From the NCBI GenBank assembly GCA_963712065.1, contig CAVQGM010000002.1, forward strand, positions 1,302,001 through 1,366,000: a DNA stretch of 64,000 bases. Direction: 5' to 3'. The translations under genes and the position numbers were made by a program. A model generated the notes under the pieces. It did not search any database and was not told where the DNA came from. It saw only the letters and a program-made list of their open reading frames with translations. This stretch comes from CAVQGM01 sp963712065. GTDB lineage: Bacteria; Actinomycetota; Acidimicrobiia; Acidimicrobiales; Acidimicrobilacustridaceae. The stretch's first letter is position 1. Each line of letters opens with the position of its first letter. Of the stretch, positions 63,876 through 64,000 are shown one piece after another.

Positions 63876-64000
63876 TCAGGCCGGGCGGACGTCGACCCCG
63901 TGGTCGGCCATGAACGCCTTGGCCTCGGCGATGCGGTGCTGGCCGAAGTGGAAGATCGACGCCGCCAGCACGGCGTCGGCTCCGCCCTCGGTGACGCCCT
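63876..64000 (-). CDS. hisF: Imidazole glycerol phosphate synthase HisF, C-terminal end
   Basis: Only the last ~41 residues are in the window: GVTEGGADAVLAASIFHFGQHRIAEAKAFMADHGVDVRPA followed by TGA. The ADAVLAASIFHFG segment is the final beta-alpha unit of the HisF barrel, holding the second phosphate-binding site. The rest lies beyond base 64000. HisF works with HisH to form the imidazole ring. Confidence 0.9.
   Translation of the reverse strand, partial: GVTEGGADAVLAASIFHFGQHRIAEAKAFMADHGVDVRPA

Overview
The window is a contiguous piece of a very GC-rich bacterial chromosome from an actinobacterium. Supporting signs are GTG/TTG starts, many leaderless -10/start arrangements, an ANTAR-type response regulator, the dprE1/dprE2/UbiA set for decaprenyl-phospho-arabinose, a group II truncated haemoglobin and an actinobacterial Tad/Flp pilus locus. 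I lean towards Acidimicrobiia, but this is an inference from gene content and style, not from a marker-gene search.

Layout. 1-3.5 kb: rapZ (cut by the window edge), a methyltransferase and uvrC, all leftward. 3.7-5.7 kb: nadA and a zinc-ribbon methyltransferase. 5.7-10.1 kb: a surface-polysaccharide block (flippase, GT2 glycosyltransferase, initiating sugar-phosphate transferase, methyltransferase). 10.1-18.5 kb: uvrA with an SOS box, two GT-C-like membrane proteins, and uvrB. 18.6-22.9 kb: a third GT-C-like protein, then dprE2, the UbiA phosphoribosyltransferase and dprE1. 22.9-23.6 kb: coaE. 23.6-27.3 kb: a NarL-type sensor/regulator pair followed by three Flp pilin genes. 27.3-35.2 kb: the leftward Tad secretion operon cpaB-cpaE-cpaF-(VWA-tadB)-tadC plus a membrane protein. 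35.5-42.3 kb: rpsA, a methyltransferase, a 56-aa membrane protein, polA, an ANTAR regulator, two small proteins and tRNA-Leu(CAA). 42.4-47.6 kb: fabD-fabG-acpP-fabF facing ogt-fabZ-bcp and a truncated haemoglobin. 47.6-54.2 kb: a four-gene carboxylase/AtuA/acyl-CoA dehydrogenase catabolic operon. 54.3-64 kb: tryptophan and histidine genes (trpA, trpB, trpF, trpB2, trpC, trpE, hisI, partial hisF) with a J-domain protein, ygfZ, a lone GroES-like protein and an alpha/beta hydrolase.

Two things stand out. First, about 20 single-base indels, mostly +1 insertions, break otherwise well-conserved reading frames (uvrC, nadA, cpaB, cpaE, cpaF, rpsA, the carboxylase alpha subunit, trpE). Fourteen lie between 31.9 and 34.5 kb. 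Conserved residues survive on both sides of each break and essential genes are hit, so sequence error is the first explanation; coordinates of these genes span all fragments. Second, regulation is compact. At least ten genes start 6-9 nt after a -10-like hexamer, and two divergent gene pairs share one 10-bp element (ACGCTACCGT) that supplies overlapping -10 boxes for both directions.

No CRISPR array, insertion sequence, prophage or integrase was seen. No stretch longer than 300 bases lacks a gene.
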